Positions 43,505-51,945 of a stretch of 64,000 bases of DNA are shown piece after piece. Under the pieces are notes generated by a model. It was not told where the DNA came from and made no database searches. It saw nothing but the letters and a program-made list of their open reading frames with translations. Every line of letters begins with the position of its first letter. The first letter of the stretch is position 1. Source of the stretch: SCGC-AG-212-J23 sp035602335 (GTDB taxonomy: Bacteria > Pseudomonadota > Gammaproteobacteria > Burkholderiales > SG8-39). Location of the stretch: NCBI GenBank assembly GCA_035602335.1, contig DATNMK010000087.1:1-64000 (forward strand), given 5' to 3'. A program made the translations under genes and the position numbers.

Positions 43505-44416
43505 TCAGTGCAGCTGCCGGCGCCAGCTGCCGGGCGTTACGCCTTCGAGCCGCGTGAATACCTTGGTGAAGTGGCTCTGGTCGACAAATCCGCACATGGC
43601 GGCGACTACCGCGAGCGGGAGCGCGCCTTTAAGCAATTGCTTGGCACGGTCGATCCGGCGCGAAAGCAGCCATTGGTGAGGCGACGTCCCGAAAGACCTG
43701 CGGAACATCCGCGCAAAGTGAGTGCGCGAAAGATTCGCCAGCCCTGCCAGATCCGCAATGGAGACCGACCCGTCCAGGTGGGCCTCTACCCATTCGGTCA
43801 ACCGGCGCATTTGCCAGGGCGCGAAAACTCCGTCCAGGACGGGCGCCCGGGTAATGCCGGCGTACTTCTGCCCGATATGAGCAAAGAAGGCCAGCGCGAT
43901 CCCGTCGCTGAATAGCGTTTCGGACTCCGGCCCGAAATGGAGCGCCCGGTGAAGCATCGCCTGCGCCAGGTGCCTCAGGACGGGATCGGGCTCGAAAGCC
44001 TCGGCGCGCAGGTCGCCAAGCCGCCCGATGCCGTGCTCGAAGGCGAGCTCGTCCATCGTGGCCCGCGAGATCTGGAACCGGGAAAACTCGAAGGGCTCGT
44101 GGACCTGGGCGACCGGCTCGGTGCGAAGGTCAAAGACGAAGACGCCGCCAACGGGCACGACTGGCATCCGCCGGTGGCGTCCCTGGATCCAGATGTCGCC
44201 GCGGAACAGCGGCGCATGATGGACGTGCAAGGCGAAGGAGTTCTCGACCGGCGGCGCCAGGGTCGGAGCGGGCATCGCCGTACCGCTCGCGACGTGCGAG
44301 AAGGTGATCGGATCTTTCGACTGCAGGCAGGCGATGGCGCTAGGTACGGGCGGCCTGTGGAACCGCCTGCCGATGGTCGAAGACAGATCGCTGGGACCCA
44401 TAAGGACGCCGGTCAT
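43505..44416 (-). CDS. AraC-family transcriptional regulator
   Basis: 303 residues from ATG 44416; a TTG at 44446 would add ten. The C-terminal ~100 residues are the double helix-turn-helix of AraC/XylS (VSIADLAGLANLSRTHFARMF, then MCGFVDQSHFTKVFTRLEGVTP). The N-terminal part is a cupin-like effector domain. It lies divergent from an alpha/beta-hydrolase gene with a 135-base gap, the likely regulatory target, and upstream of maoC. Confidence 0.9.
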   Translation of the reverse strand: MTGVLMGPSDLSSTIGRRFHRPPVPSAIACLQSKDPITFSHVASGTAMPAPTLAPPVENSFALHVHHAPLFRGDIWIQGRHRRMPVVPVGGVFVFDLRTEPVAQVHEPFEFSRFQISRATMDELAFEHGIGRLGDLRAEAFEPDPVLRHLAQAMLHRALHFGPESETLFSDGIALAFFAHIGQKYAGITRAPVLDGVFAPWQMRRLTEWVEAHLDGSVSIADLAGLANLSRTHFARMFRRSFGTSPHQWLLSRRIDRAKQLLKGALPLAVVAAMCGFVDQSHFTKVFTRLEGVTPGSWRRQLH

Positions 44417-44551
44417 TAGTCTGGTCAGGGTGGCCGAGCGCGTCAACTATCGGGTTTCATGGTCCGAATTTACAAATCCGGGCCGGCCGTACAAGACGGG
44501 CAGAAGGTCGTCGGGCATAAGGCAAATGCCGTTTCAACCCTTGGAGGTTCC

Positions 44552-45331
44552 ATGAGTGCGCGCTTTCTGACTTTGTTCTTCGCCCTTGGATTTTCGGCCT
44601 TGACGATCGCGGCGGATGGCGATGCCACGCGCGTCAGAAATGTGGTCCTGGTCCATGGTGCTTGGGCCGACGGCTCGAGCTGGGCCAAGGTGATCCCGTT
44701 ACTCGAGAAGGCCGGGCTCAATGTCGTGGCGGTCCAGAACCCGCTCACATCGCTGCGCGATGACGTGGCGACCACCAAGCGGGCTATCGCGCTGCAAGGC
44801 GGTCCGGTCATTCTGGTGGGCCATTCCTATGGCGGAATGGTCATCACGGACGCCGGGACCGATCCGAAGGTCGTCGGGCTCGTTTACGTGGCGGCTTTTG
44901 CGCCTGACGCCGGGCAGGCGCTGGGCGACCTCGGCAAGGAATTTCCCCCTGCGCCGGGAGGCGCGGAGGTCCGGCCGGACGCGGTGGGCTTCCTCAAGAT
45001 CACCACCAAAGGCGTCGTCGAAAGCTTCGCACAGGACCTGCCCATGCGGGAGCGCAGAGTGCTGGCCGCGACTCAAGGGCCCACGAACGCCGCCGCGTTC
45101 GGCGGCAAGGTGGCGAGCGCTGCGTGGAAGACCAAGCCTACCTGGTACGTCGTCGCGAGCAACGACCGGATGATCCAGCCGGATCTCGAGCGCCAGTTTG
45201 CCAAGGCGATGAACGCGAAGACGATCACGCTGCCGACCAGCCATGTGCCGATGCTCTCGCGTCCCGCCGACGTCGCAAAGCTGATCGTCGAAGCGGCCAA
45301 CAAGTCGGGGACATCGGTCAAGGGCAAATGA
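44552..45331 (+). CDS. Secreted alpha/beta hydrolase
   Basis: 259 residues from ATG 44552 (TTGGAGG upstream) with a signal peptide (LTLFFALGFSALTIAA). Oxyanion motif VLVHGAWADGSSW, nucleophile elbow VGHSYGG and the C-terminal His in TSHVPMLSRP complete the catalytic set. Similar to small esterases related to salicylate-esterase-like proteins; substrate unknown. Followed by two small genes within 1-4 bases, so probably an operon under the AraC regulator. Confidence 0.88.
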   Translation: MSARFLTLFFALGFSALTIAADGDATRVRNVVLVHGAWADGSSWAKVIPLLEKAGLNVVAVQNPLTSLRDDVATTKRAIALQGGPVILVGHSYGGMVITDAGTDPKVVGLVYVAAFAPDAGQALGDLGKEFPPAPGGAEVRPDAVGFLKITTKGVVESFAQDLPMRERRVLAATQGPTNAAAFGGKVASAAWKTKPTWYVVASNDRMIQPDLERQFAKAMNAKTITLPTSHVPMLSRPADVAKLIVEAANKSGTSVKGK

Positions 45332-45332
45332 G

Positions 45333-45746
45333 ATGACGCCGACGCCGAGCGCACCAGGCAGCGCCTGGAGAGCCTTGGTGCGCAAAAATGGGACTGTGGA
45401 GTTCGCCGCGGCGTTTTCCAGGACCGTTTCCCTTGAAGCGTCGGTCATGAACGAACGCTGCATCGGTGTTTACCTCGTCGCCGCCTTCTTCGCCGCCACG
45501 ACGACGATGTACGACCGGCTGGACTTTACGCACGAGACCGTCGCAGGCCGCAAGACGTTCTTCGAATGGGAAGGTGCGGCCTTCGGCTTCGACATCGCGG
45601 GTACGACCGTCGTCACTCGCAACGAAGCCGGCTTGATAGACAGTATTCGGCTCTACCACCGGCCGCTCCACCAGATCGTCAGGTTCTCGACCGAACTGGC
45701 TCAGAGGCTGGAGGGCAAGGTCGATCGACGAATGTTCGGGGCATAG
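45333..45746 (+). CDS. SnoaL/NTF2-like protein
   Basis: 137 residues starting one base after the hydrolase stop. The second half has the NTF2-like strand pattern (TMYDRLDFTHETVAGRKTFF, FEWEGAAFGFDIAGTTVV, DSIRLYHRPLHQIVRFS). Such folds serve as cyclases, isomerases or ligand binders. Catalytic residues cannot be assigned. Confidence 0.72.
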   Translation: MTPTPSAPGSAWRALVRKNGTVEFAAAFSRTVSLEASVMNERCIGVYLVAAFFAATTTMYDRLDFTHETVAGRKTFFEWEGAAFGFDIAGTTVVTRNEAGLIDSIRLYHRPLHQIVRFSTELAQRLEGKVDRRMFGA

Positions 45747-45750
45747 GGAC

Positions 45751-46410
45751 ATGAGACCAAACCTGTGGACGATCGCTGCCGTCATGCTGGCCGCGGGCTG
45801 CACCTCGACCGCTCGCCTGCAAAAAGACGACGGAACCGCCATGTCGCTCGAGCAAACGAAGCAGAGCCTTCTCGGCCAATGGGTCAGCATCGCGCCGGAG
45901 ATCCGGCCCAGCGCCGCGAAGAACGCCGACGGGAGCCTGCGGCCGTTCTATCTGACTCGCGACTTCAAGTATTTAGGCGAGGACCGCTTCGAGCTGACGA
46001 TCGTCAACAGCGCCGATCCTTACGGCAAAGCGCCCCTCGCCCGGATCTACCTGCGCGGTCACATGCATTGGCAAGGGGATCATCCGATCGCGAGCGGCGC
46101 GCAGAAGGTGGATTTTATTGCCGACGAGGACTACACCGTGACCCCGCTCGCCCAGAGATTCGCCGACCTGCTAAACAAAGTGGCCGGGGCGGGATACGTC
46201 ACGTGGGAAGTTAATGTCCCGCAGACAGTGTTCGGCAACACCTTTGCGCCCTTCGGCCTCGTCGCGGGACACAACTTCATGGAATACGACTTGGTTTACT
46301 TGAACCGCGACATGCTTTTCTGGGGCGCACGCAACATCGACGGGCGCGGATTCGACAAGGAAGAGAACCGGCCGACGAACCTGCAGATCCCGCTCGTCCG
46401 CAAGCGATGA
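45751..46410 (+). CDS. Putative lipoprotein, function unknown
   Basis: 219 residues. A type II signal peptide with lipobox LAAGC (Cys near residue 17) predicts a lipid-anchored envelope protein. The mature part has GQWVSIAPEIRPS, FYLTRDFKYLGEDRFELTIV and a C-terminal ending FWGARNIDGRGFDKEENRP. Its beta-rich look would suit a lipocalin-like fold, but no family is recognised. Overlaps tag by 4 bases. Confidence 0.7.
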   Translation: MRPNLWTIAAVMLAAGCTSTARLQKDDGTAMSLEQTKQSLLGQWVSIAPEIRPSAAKNADGSLRPFYLTRDFKYLGEDRFELTIVNSADPYGKAPLARIYLRGHMHWQGDHPIASGAQKVDFIADEDYTVTPLAQRFADLLNKVAGAGYVTWEVNVPQTVFGNTFAPFGLVAGHNFMEYDLVYLNRDMLFWGARNIDGRGFDKEENRPTNLQIPLVRKR

Positions 46411-46979
46411 ATAAGCGGTGCTCCTGGGCGAGCGTGGATGGTCCATTACTGCTCGAATATCACGATCGCGAATGGGGTGTCCCCGTTCACAATGACCGCA
46501 AACATTTCGAGGTTCTCTTGCTTTCAGGCGCACAGGCCGGATTGAGCTGGTCGCTCGTGCTGAAAAAGCGGGAAGGTTACCGCCGCGCGTTCGACAAATT
46601 CGATCCGGAGAAAGTCGCGCGCTACTCCGAGAGTCGTATCCGGAAACTTACATCTGATCTGGAGATCATTCGCAACCGGATGAAGATCCAAGCCGCAGTG
46701 CGCAACGCACGCGCATTCCTCAAAATCCAGGAAGAGTTCGGGGACTTTGACTCCTACTGCTGGCGTTTTGTCGGCGGGCGGCCCAAGCTTAACCAGTGGA
46801 AGGCTACGCGGCAAATTCCAGCGACTTCGCCCGAATCCGCCGCATTCAGCAAGGACCTCAAGCACCGGGGATTCAGCTTCGTCGGCCCAACGGTCGTTTA
46901 TGCGTACATGCAGGCGGTTGGAATGGTAAACGATCACCTCGTCGATTGTTTCCGGTATCGGGAGATCCGGCAGGATTGA
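46407..46979 (+). CDS. tag: DNA-3-methyladenine glycosylase I
   Basis: 190 residues, the usual Tag size. MNKRCSWAS begins with the zinc Cys; YHDREWGVPVHNDRKHFE is the family hallmark, and VNDHLVDCFRY supplies the C-terminal His and Cys ligands. Removes 3-methyladenine from alkylated DNA. Last gene of module A; its start overlaps the lipoprotein stop (ATGA). Confidence 0.93.
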   Translation: MNKRCSWASVDGPLLLEYHDREWGVPVHNDRKHFEVLLLSGAQAGLSWSLVLKKREGYRRAFDKFDPEKVARYSESRIRKLTSDLEIIRNRMKIQAAVRNARAFLKIQEEFGDFDSYCWRFVGGRPKLNQWKATRQIPATSPESAAFSKDLKHRGFSFVGPTVVYAYMQAVGMVNDHLVDCFRYREIRQD

Positions 46980-47030
46980 ATTACGAAGATGTTGATTTGT
47001 CTGAGAAGACGCCGACCAACGGATTTTTCG

Positions 47031-47059
47031 CCCACGTTTTCCTACGTTTTCTCTACGTA
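47031..47059. repeat. Tandem CYACGTTTT repeats at right end of module A
   Basis: CCCACGTTTT, CCTACGTTTT and CTCTACGTAG follow each other with a ~10-bp period. A 15-bp echo of the att core (GCCGACCAACGGATT) lies just before at 47011-47025. The stretch from here to the tRNA fragment is recognisably similar to the sequence left of the intact tRNA-Lys. Confidence 0.6.
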
Positions 47060-47103
47060 GGTCGACGGAAAGAAGTGCGCGAGCGCGCAAGTAATTGAAG
47101 AGA

Positions 47104-47149
47104 TTGGTAGGTCGTGGCGGATTCGAACCGCCGACCAACGGATTAAAAG
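47104..47149. repeat. tRNA-Lys 3'-end duplicate (copy 2)
   Basis: 46 bp identical to 52342-52387, same orientation. It separates module A from module B. The right flank (TTGTTTATTGGCCCGCCC, then TCACTCGCCA) matches the right flank of copy 1 closely, as expected if both are left ends of related elements. Confidence 0.88.
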
Positions 47150-47224
47150 TTGGCGGCCTGTAGCTTAACGCGTTGTTTATTGGCCCGCCCTCACTCGCCA
47201 GTACGCGCCAACGCCCGCCCAGAA

Positions 47225-47246
47225 GTCACGTTTTCGTCACGTTTTG
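47225..47246. repeat. Tandem 11-bp repeats, putative integrase arm sites of module B
   Basis: GTCACGTTTTC and GTCACGTTTTG in direct succession, about 76 bases inside copy 2, the same distance as the CCCACGTTCTC pair from copy 1. Confidence 0.6.
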
Positions 47247-47366
47247 TTTTTCGACCTTTCTTCGGATGCCTCTCGGCTGCGAGGTATAGTGCCCCCCTCC
47301 CCGCTTTCCCATTTTCGGGTGTGGCTCTTCGCTGTCGACTGATGTCCCTTTAGGAAGGAGCAACTC

Positions 47367-47921
47367 GTGAAAACCACCTATAGCAATACTCTAATCGCGG
47401 TCGCTATGGCCGCTCTCCCGGGCCAAGCCCTCGCGCAATCGCCGGCCGAGCATCCCACAACGCCGCCGCCTCCGTATGAGCGCCAGGCGCCCGCTGTGGA
47501 ACGCAACCTCAAGACATTCGACGTGCTCGATTTCGATGTCTTCAGCAACCAGAAGTGGGACAGGCTGCACGAGAGCCATTCCAAGGACATCGTCGTGACC
47601 TGGCCTGACGGCCATGAAACCAAGGGAATCGACAAGCACATCGAGGATCTGAAGGCCCTCTTCGTCTTCGCGCCCGACATCACGATCAAGGTTCATCCGA
47701 TCCGCTTCGGTTCGGGCACCTGGACCGCCGTGACGGGAGTCATGACCGGTACGTTCACGCGTCCGATGCCGACTCCGGACGGCAAGAGCATTGCGCCCAC
47801 CAGCAAGCGCTTCGCGATCGGCATGGCCACCATCGGCCACTGGAAAGGCAAGACAATGGACCACGAGTGGCTGTTCTGGGATAACCAGGACTTCATGAAA
47901 CAAATCGGCCTCGCCCAGTAA
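47367..47921 (+). CDS. Secreted SnoaL-like (ester cyclase-type) protein
   Basis: 184 residues with a signal peptide (LIAVAMAALPGQALAQ) and GGAAGGAG upstream. The mature part is NTF2-like: DVFSNQKWDRLHESHSKDI, VTWPDGHETKGIDKHIEDLK, FAPDITIKVHPIRFGSGTW and MDHEWLFWDNQDFMKQIG, the usual end of SnoaL-like ester cyclase homologs. Role unknown. With the DoxX gene it makes up the whole coding content of module B. Confidence 0.82.
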   Translation: MKTTYSNTLIAVAMAALPGQALAQSPAEHPTTPPPPYERQAPAVERNLKTFDVLDFDVFSNQKWDRLHESHSKDIVVTWPDGHETKGIDKHIEDLKALFVFAPDITIKVHPIRFGSGTWTAVTGVMTGTFTRPMPTPDGKSIAPTSKRFAIGMATIGHWKGKTMDHEWLFWDNQDFMKQIGLAQ

Positions 47922-47980
47922 CATTTCGCGAGGACAGCCTTTCTCCCGGTGACCTAAATGGCTGCCATCCAGGAGGCAAA

Positions 47981-48388
47981 ATGACAAACCCGGAACTCGC
48001 TGGATACGCCGCGCTGGTTTTGCGTATCGCTCTCGGGGTGATGTTTTATGCGCACGCTTGGCTGAAAATCAAGGTTTATACGCCGGCTGGCGCGGTGAAG
48101 TACTTCGAATCACTCGGCGTGCCCGGAGCGATGGCGTACCTGACCATGGCGGCGGAGATCGCCGGAGGCACGCTACTGATCCTTGGCATCGAAACAAGAT
48201 GGATCGCCCTGCTGCTCATCCCGCTCATCGCGGGAACGATCGTCCTCGTCCACGGCAAGAACGGCTGGCTATTCAGCAATAAAGATGGCGGTTGGGAATA
48301 CCCTGCATTCTGGATCGTCGGGCTCGTGGTCCAGGCACTGCTTGGAGGCGGTTCCTTCGCTCTCGGTCCAGCGCTCGGCCTCGGCTAA
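47981..48388 (+). CDS. DoxX family membrane protein
   Basis: 135 residues, four membrane helices. The DoxX pattern is present: AALVLRIALGVMFYAHAWLK, KYFESLGVPGAMAYLTMAAE, GGTLLILGIETRWIALLLIPL. CCAGGAGG lies upstream of the ATG. DoxX-like proteins are linked to redox or thiosulfate metabolism in some organisms, but most are uncharacterised. Confidence 0.85.
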   Translation: MTNPELAGYAALVLRIALGVMFYAHAWLKIKVYTPAGAVKYFESLGVPGAMAYLTMAAEIAGGTLLILGIETRWIALLLIPLIAGTIVLVHGKNGWLFSNKDGGWEYPAFWIVGLVVQALLGGGSFALGPALGLG

Positions 48389-48507
48389 GAGTGGCGCCGC
48401 GCCGCGTAAATGTCTCTTCGATCATGACCGATCCAGCGCGTATCGCCCAGCATGGCTCGCAAACATGAAAAGCAGACCTCCCATGAGTTCTATAAGCCCT
48501 TGGGAAT

Positions 48508-48553
48508 TTAGTAGGTCGTGGCGGATTCGAACCGCCGACCAACGGATTAAAAG
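48508..48553. repeat. tRNA-Lys 3'-end duplicate (copy 3)
   Basis: 46 bp matching 52342-52387 with one change in the CCA position (TTAG for TTGG). Same orientation. It separates module B from module C. Left flank GCCCTTGGGAATTTAG resembles that of copy 1. Confidence 0.87.
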
Positions 48554-48601
48554 TTGAAGCAGGCTACCTAAGTAATTGACTAACCGGCTCGCCCTCAACC
48601 G

Positions 48602-48688
48602 CTAGCGCCCGCTCGCGTGCTGGCGCTGCGATTCGTGCACCTTCTTGAAGAACGGGTTCTTGGCGCCCTCCTCGGCCGCGATCGTGTC
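48602..48688 (-). pseudogene. Possible C-terminal relic of a TRAP-type (DctP) substrate-binding protein
   Basis: 28 minus-strand codons read AAEEGAKNPFFKKVHESQRQ before a TAG at 48602, like the NPFFKKVxxSQ end of DctP-type periplasmic proteins. Nothing of the body is present; a duplicated 43-bp segment lies just beyond. Short, so uncertain. Confidence 0.35.
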
Positions 48689-48695
48689 CGGCCTC

Positions 48696-48738
48696 CTTTG
48701 CATTGGACTGCATAAGGTGAAAGGGACAAGATGGCCGC
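48696..48738. repeat. 43-bp direct repeat, copy 1, with TGCA-N6-TGCA palindrome
   Basis: Matches 50782-50824 at 42 of 43 bases. It contains TGCATTGGACTGCA, a dyad of LysR-box type, and sits 27 bases before the ATG of the Bug gene. Likely a promoter/operator duplicated within module C. Confidence 0.75.
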
Positions 48739-48765
48739 TGGGGGCTTTACCGGGAAGGAGGAGGC

Positions 48766-49755
48766 ATGAGGAAGAGGAAACCCGGCGCCATCGGCCGCAC
48801 GGCCAAGCTGCTCGCCGCCGCCTGCCTGGTTTCACTGGGCGCGGGGGGCTGGGCGCAGGAGTTCCCTTCGCGCCCGATCACCATCGTCGTTCCTTTCCCG
48901 CCGGGCGGGGGCACCGATATGTTCGCGCGCGCCATCGGGCACAAGCTCTCGAGCGCGTTTGCCAAGCCGGTGGTGGTGGAGAACCGCACCGGCGCCACCG
49001 GAAACATCGGCGCCGAAGCGGTGGCGCGCTCGACAGCAGACGGGCATACGCTTCTCTACACGTCGGCGTCCATTGCCCTCAGTACCCTAGCCCGTTCGAA
49101 GCCCGGCTTCGAGCCCCAACGCGACCTCGCGCCGGTCTCGATGACGGTTTCGATTCCCTATGTGCTGGTGGTCCACCCTTCCGTCCCTGCGCGGCGGATG
49201 AGCGACCTGATCGAGCTCGCCAGGGCGAGACCGGGAGCCCTCAATTTCGGCTCCGGCGGGCCCGGCTCGTCGCTGCATCTGGCGATGGAGTTGCTCAAGC
49301 TGCAGGCGCAGATCGACCTGTACCACGTCCCGTATCGCGGGGCGGCCCCGGCTCAGACCGCGCTGCTCGCCGGAGAAGTCGACGCGGCGTTTCTGGTGCC
49401 GCCGCTGGTCCAGGGCCACGTGAATACGGGAAGTTTGCGCGCCCTGGCAGTGTCTTCCACCGCGCGCTCGCCGATGTTTTCCGAGGTGCCGACGCTCCAG
49501 GAAGCCGGAATCACCGGCTACGAGGCGCTGCAATGGCACGGCTTCTTCGTTCCAGCGAGCACGCCGGCGCCAGTCGTCGATCGCCTGTACCGCGAGGTCG
49601 CGACGGCGCTCGCGGCGCCGGATATGGCAGAGCGTCTGGCGGCCGAAGGCGCCAGCGTCGTCGGCAGCACGCCGGCGCAGTTCGCCGCCTTCTTCCGCGC
49701 CGAGGTCGGCAAGTGGTCCGAAGTCGTGAGGGTTTCCGGCGTGAAGTTCGACTGA
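48766..49755 (+). CDS. Bug-family tripartite tricarboxylate transporter substrate-binding protein
   Basis: 329 residues, ATG 48766 with GGAGGAGG upstream and a signal peptide (LLAAACLVSLGAGGWAQ). Bug motifs: FPSRPITIVVPFPPGGGTDMFA, VVENRTGATGNIGAEAVA and LNFGSGGPGSSLHLAMELLK. It binds a carboxylate-type ligand in the periplasm. Converges with a LysR gene whose divergent side carries the second copy of its upstream repeat. A second Bug gene of the window is at 33513. Confidence 0.92.
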   Translation: MRKRKPGAIGRTAKLLAAACLVSLGAGGWAQEFPSRPITIVVPFPPGGGTDMFARAIGHKLSSAFAKPVVVENRTGATGNIGAEAVARSTADGHTLLYTSASIALSTLARSKPGFEPQRDLAPVSMTVSIPYVLVVHPSVPARRMSDLIELARARPGALNFGSGGPGSSLHLAMELLKLQAQIDLYHVPYRGAAPAQTALLAGEVDAAFLVPPLVQGHVNTGSLRALAVSSTARSPMFSEVPTLQEAGITGYEALQWHGFFVPASTPAPVVDRLYREVATALAAPDMAERLAAEGASVVGSTPAQFAAFFRAEVGKWSEVVRVSGVKFD

Positions 49756-49795
49756 GCATCCTGGTCCTCAAGCGCAGCCGGACGACCAGGGCGGC

Positions 49796-50755
49796 TTATC
49801 GGCTCCGGCGCCGTCCAGCCGCGTTGCGCACGACGGCCTCGACCACCTCCCGGGCCGTCTGTCTTACGCCTTCTATGAACTCCTGGACGGTCGGACTGGG
49901 GACCTGCCCGGAAAGGCGAAGCACGAAATATTCGATGTCCACGCGAGGATGCAACAGGCGGATGCAAATCGTCGGGTCTTTGATGAAAAGATTGCAGCTG
50001 AACGGATCGGAAAGCGTCACGCCCACACCCTGACTGGCGAGCTGGCAGGCGGAAAGCGATCCTGCGGTTTCGCCGCGCACGACTGGACTTATGCCCGTGG
50101 CGGCAAACAGCGCGTCCAGGCGGGTGCGGATGGGAGACCCGGGGCGGGTCGCGATGAGCGGCTCCTTCCCGATCTCGGCGATGCCGATGCGCTGCTTGTG
50201 CGCCAGCGGATGCCGGCCGGGCAGCACCACGCATAGCGGCGCCTTCACCAGCGGCTCCGCGTCGAGCCTGGGATCATTCAGCGGCTGCGGCGCAAATCCC
50301 ACGTCGAACTGCCGGTTCGCGATCCAGTAGCTGATGTACTCGCGCTGGCGGATCTCGATGGAGAAGCGAAAACCGGGGTTGCGGGCGCAGAAAGGCCCCA
50401 GCGCCAGCGGCAGCAAGCCATGGGCGAAATGCGCCTGCGCAAGGATGCGCAGCGGTACATCGCGCCGCTCGCGGATGTTGCGCGCCGCCGATTCGATTTC
50501 GGAGAGGGCGGAAAAGGCGCGCTCGCTTTCGCGGTAAAAGCTCAGGCCCTCCGCCGTAGGCAGGAGCCGCCCGCCCTCGCGCCGGAAGAGCGCAAACCCG
50601 ACCGCCGATTCGAGCTGCGCGATCAGCCGGCTCACGACCGGCTGCGTGCGGTGCATGCGCTGCGCCGCCGCCGTGACTGTCCCTTCGGTGATCACCGCCC
50701 GCAGGGCAACGAGCGCTTTCGGATTGAGGCTCATAAGATCTCCGTTTCCAACCAT
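49796..50755 (-). CDS. LysR-family transcriptional regulator
   Basis: 319 residues. The N-terminal winged helix is clear (LVALRAVITEGTVTAAAQRM, then HRTQPVVSRLIAQLESAVG, FALFRREGGRLLPTAEG), followed by the ligand-binding domain. It lies between the two genes carrying the 43-bp repeat in front of them, and is itself divergent from the repeat at 50782-50824, so that repeat probably includes its operator. Confidence 0.93.
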   Translation of the reverse strand: MVGNGDLMSLNPKALVALRAVITEGTVTAAAQRMHRTQPVVSRLIAQLESAVGFALFRREGGRLLPTAEGLSFYRESERAFSALSEIESAARNIRERRDVPLRILAQAHFAHGLLPLALGPFCARNPGFRFSIEIRQREYISYWIANRQFDVGFAPQPLNDPRLDAEPLVKAPLCVVLPGRHPLAHKQRIGIAEIGKEPLIATRPGSPIRTRLDALFAATGISPVVRGETAGSLSACQLASQGVGVTLSDPFSCNLFIKDPTICIRLLHPRVDIEYFVLRLSGQVPSPTVQEFIEGVRQTAREVVEAVVRNAAGRRRSR

Positions 50756-50781
50756 GCGAATTCTGCATGATCCCAGGCCAA

Positions 50782-50824
50782 CTTTGCATTGGACTGCATA
50801 AGGTGAAAGGGACAGGATGGCCGC
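50782..50824. repeat. 43-bp direct repeat, copy 2, in LysR/hydrolase divergent promoter
   Basis: Second copy of 48696-48738 with one mismatch. The TGCATTGGACTGCA dyad is at 50785-50798, 30 bases from the LysR start and 38 from the hydrolase ATG; a further TGCA half-site is at 50764. Confidence 0.75.
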
Positions 50825-50835
50825 GGGAGAAAAGC

Positions 50836-51945
50836 ATGACGACGATGCGATCCATTCCGTTCAAAGGCGCCGCAATCGCGGCGGTATTCGCTCTGGCCGC
50901 CCTCGGCTTTGTCCTCGGTCTGGCCGCGCAGGCTGTGGCCGGAGAGCCGAAGTTGACGGGCGCCTCAGACGATCAGCTCGTGCTGCACGTCGTCGCGCCG
51001 CAGGCGACCGATCCCGCAATCGACCGGGCGCTCGACAATCACTATGCCTGGCTCGACCCCGCTACTCGGTCGAAGCAGAAACTCCTTGTATTTCTGCCCG
51101 GCACGGCCACGCCGGCCGGCGCCTACCAGCTTGTGCAGAGGGAGGCCGCACAGCTCGGCTACCACGTCGTCGGCTTGATGTACCCGAACAGCGCGAGGCT
51201 TGCGATGGTGTGCCCCCCGACCGCGGACCCGAACGGGTGCTTCGAGAACGCACGTCTCGAGATTCTCGATGGAATCGACCGAACCCCCGTCGTCGACGTC
51301 AACCAGGCGAACAGCATCGATAACCGGCTGACGAAGCTGCTGGGGTACCTCGCCGAACGATATCCCGAAGAAGGCTGGTCGCGTTTCCTGGCGCACGGTG
51401 AGCCGAAGTGGTCGCGGATCGCGGTCAGCGGGCACTCTCAGGGTGGTGGTGAAGCCGCGATGATCGCGAAGCTGCGGAGGGTCGATCGTGTGGTGCTGTT
51501 CTCCGCAGTCCCCGACAACGTCCCGGGCTTGGGGGCTCCGACCTGGGAGATGACACACGTGACCGCGTCGGAGCGCTATTGGGGGCTGGCACATGATCGC
51601 GACACCATGGCGTTCATTCCCATCCTGGCGAGCTGGACGGCGCTCGGGATGGACGAGTTTGGCCCGGCCGTCGCCCCTGAAGCGAGCGCGCCTCCGTACG
51701 ACTTCACGCACATGCTGGTGACCGATGTCATGCCGCGGGGCGGGTTTGTCGGCATGAATGCCCATGGCAGCACGGCCATCGACAACCTTACGCCGTTCGG
51801 CGCGGATGGCACGCCCGTCTTGCGGGACGCCTGGCGCTACCTTCTGACCGCGCGTACAGCCGATGAGGACAACAACGACGAGAGCGATGAGGACGAGGGC
51901 GAGAACGGCAGGACGTCCATGCCGGCCACCGAGAGACGACACTAA
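50836..51945 (+). CDS. Secreted alpha/beta-hydrolase-like protein
   Basis: 369 residues from ATG 50836 (GGGAGA upstream), with a membrane/signal segment (AAIAAVFALAALGFVLGLAAQAVA, in part). Nucleophile elbow VSGHSQGGGEAAMIAK with LLVFLPGTATPAGAYQLV before it gives the hydrolase fold. The C-terminal tail is acidic (DEDNNDESDEDEGENG). The substrate is unknown; carboxylic esters are likely for this fold. Divergent from LysR, its probable regulator. Confidence 0.8.
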   Translation: MTTMRSIPFKGAAIAAVFALAALGFVLGLAAQAVAGEPKLTGASDDQLVLHVVAPQATDPAIDRALDNHYAWLDPATRSKQKLLVFLPGTATPAGAYQLVQREAAQLGYHVVGLMYPNSARLAMVCPPTADPNGCFENARLEILDGIDRTPVVDVNQANSIDNRLTKLLGYLAERYPEEGWSRFLAHGEPKWSRIAVSGHSQGGGEAAMIAKLRRVDRVVLFSAVPDNVPGLGAPTWEMTHVTASERYWGLAHDRDTMAFIPILASWTALGMDEFGPAVAPEASAPPYDFTHMLVTDVMPRGGFVGMNAHGSTAIDNLTPFGADGTPVLRDAWRYLLTARTADEDNNDESDEDEGENGRTSMPATERRH

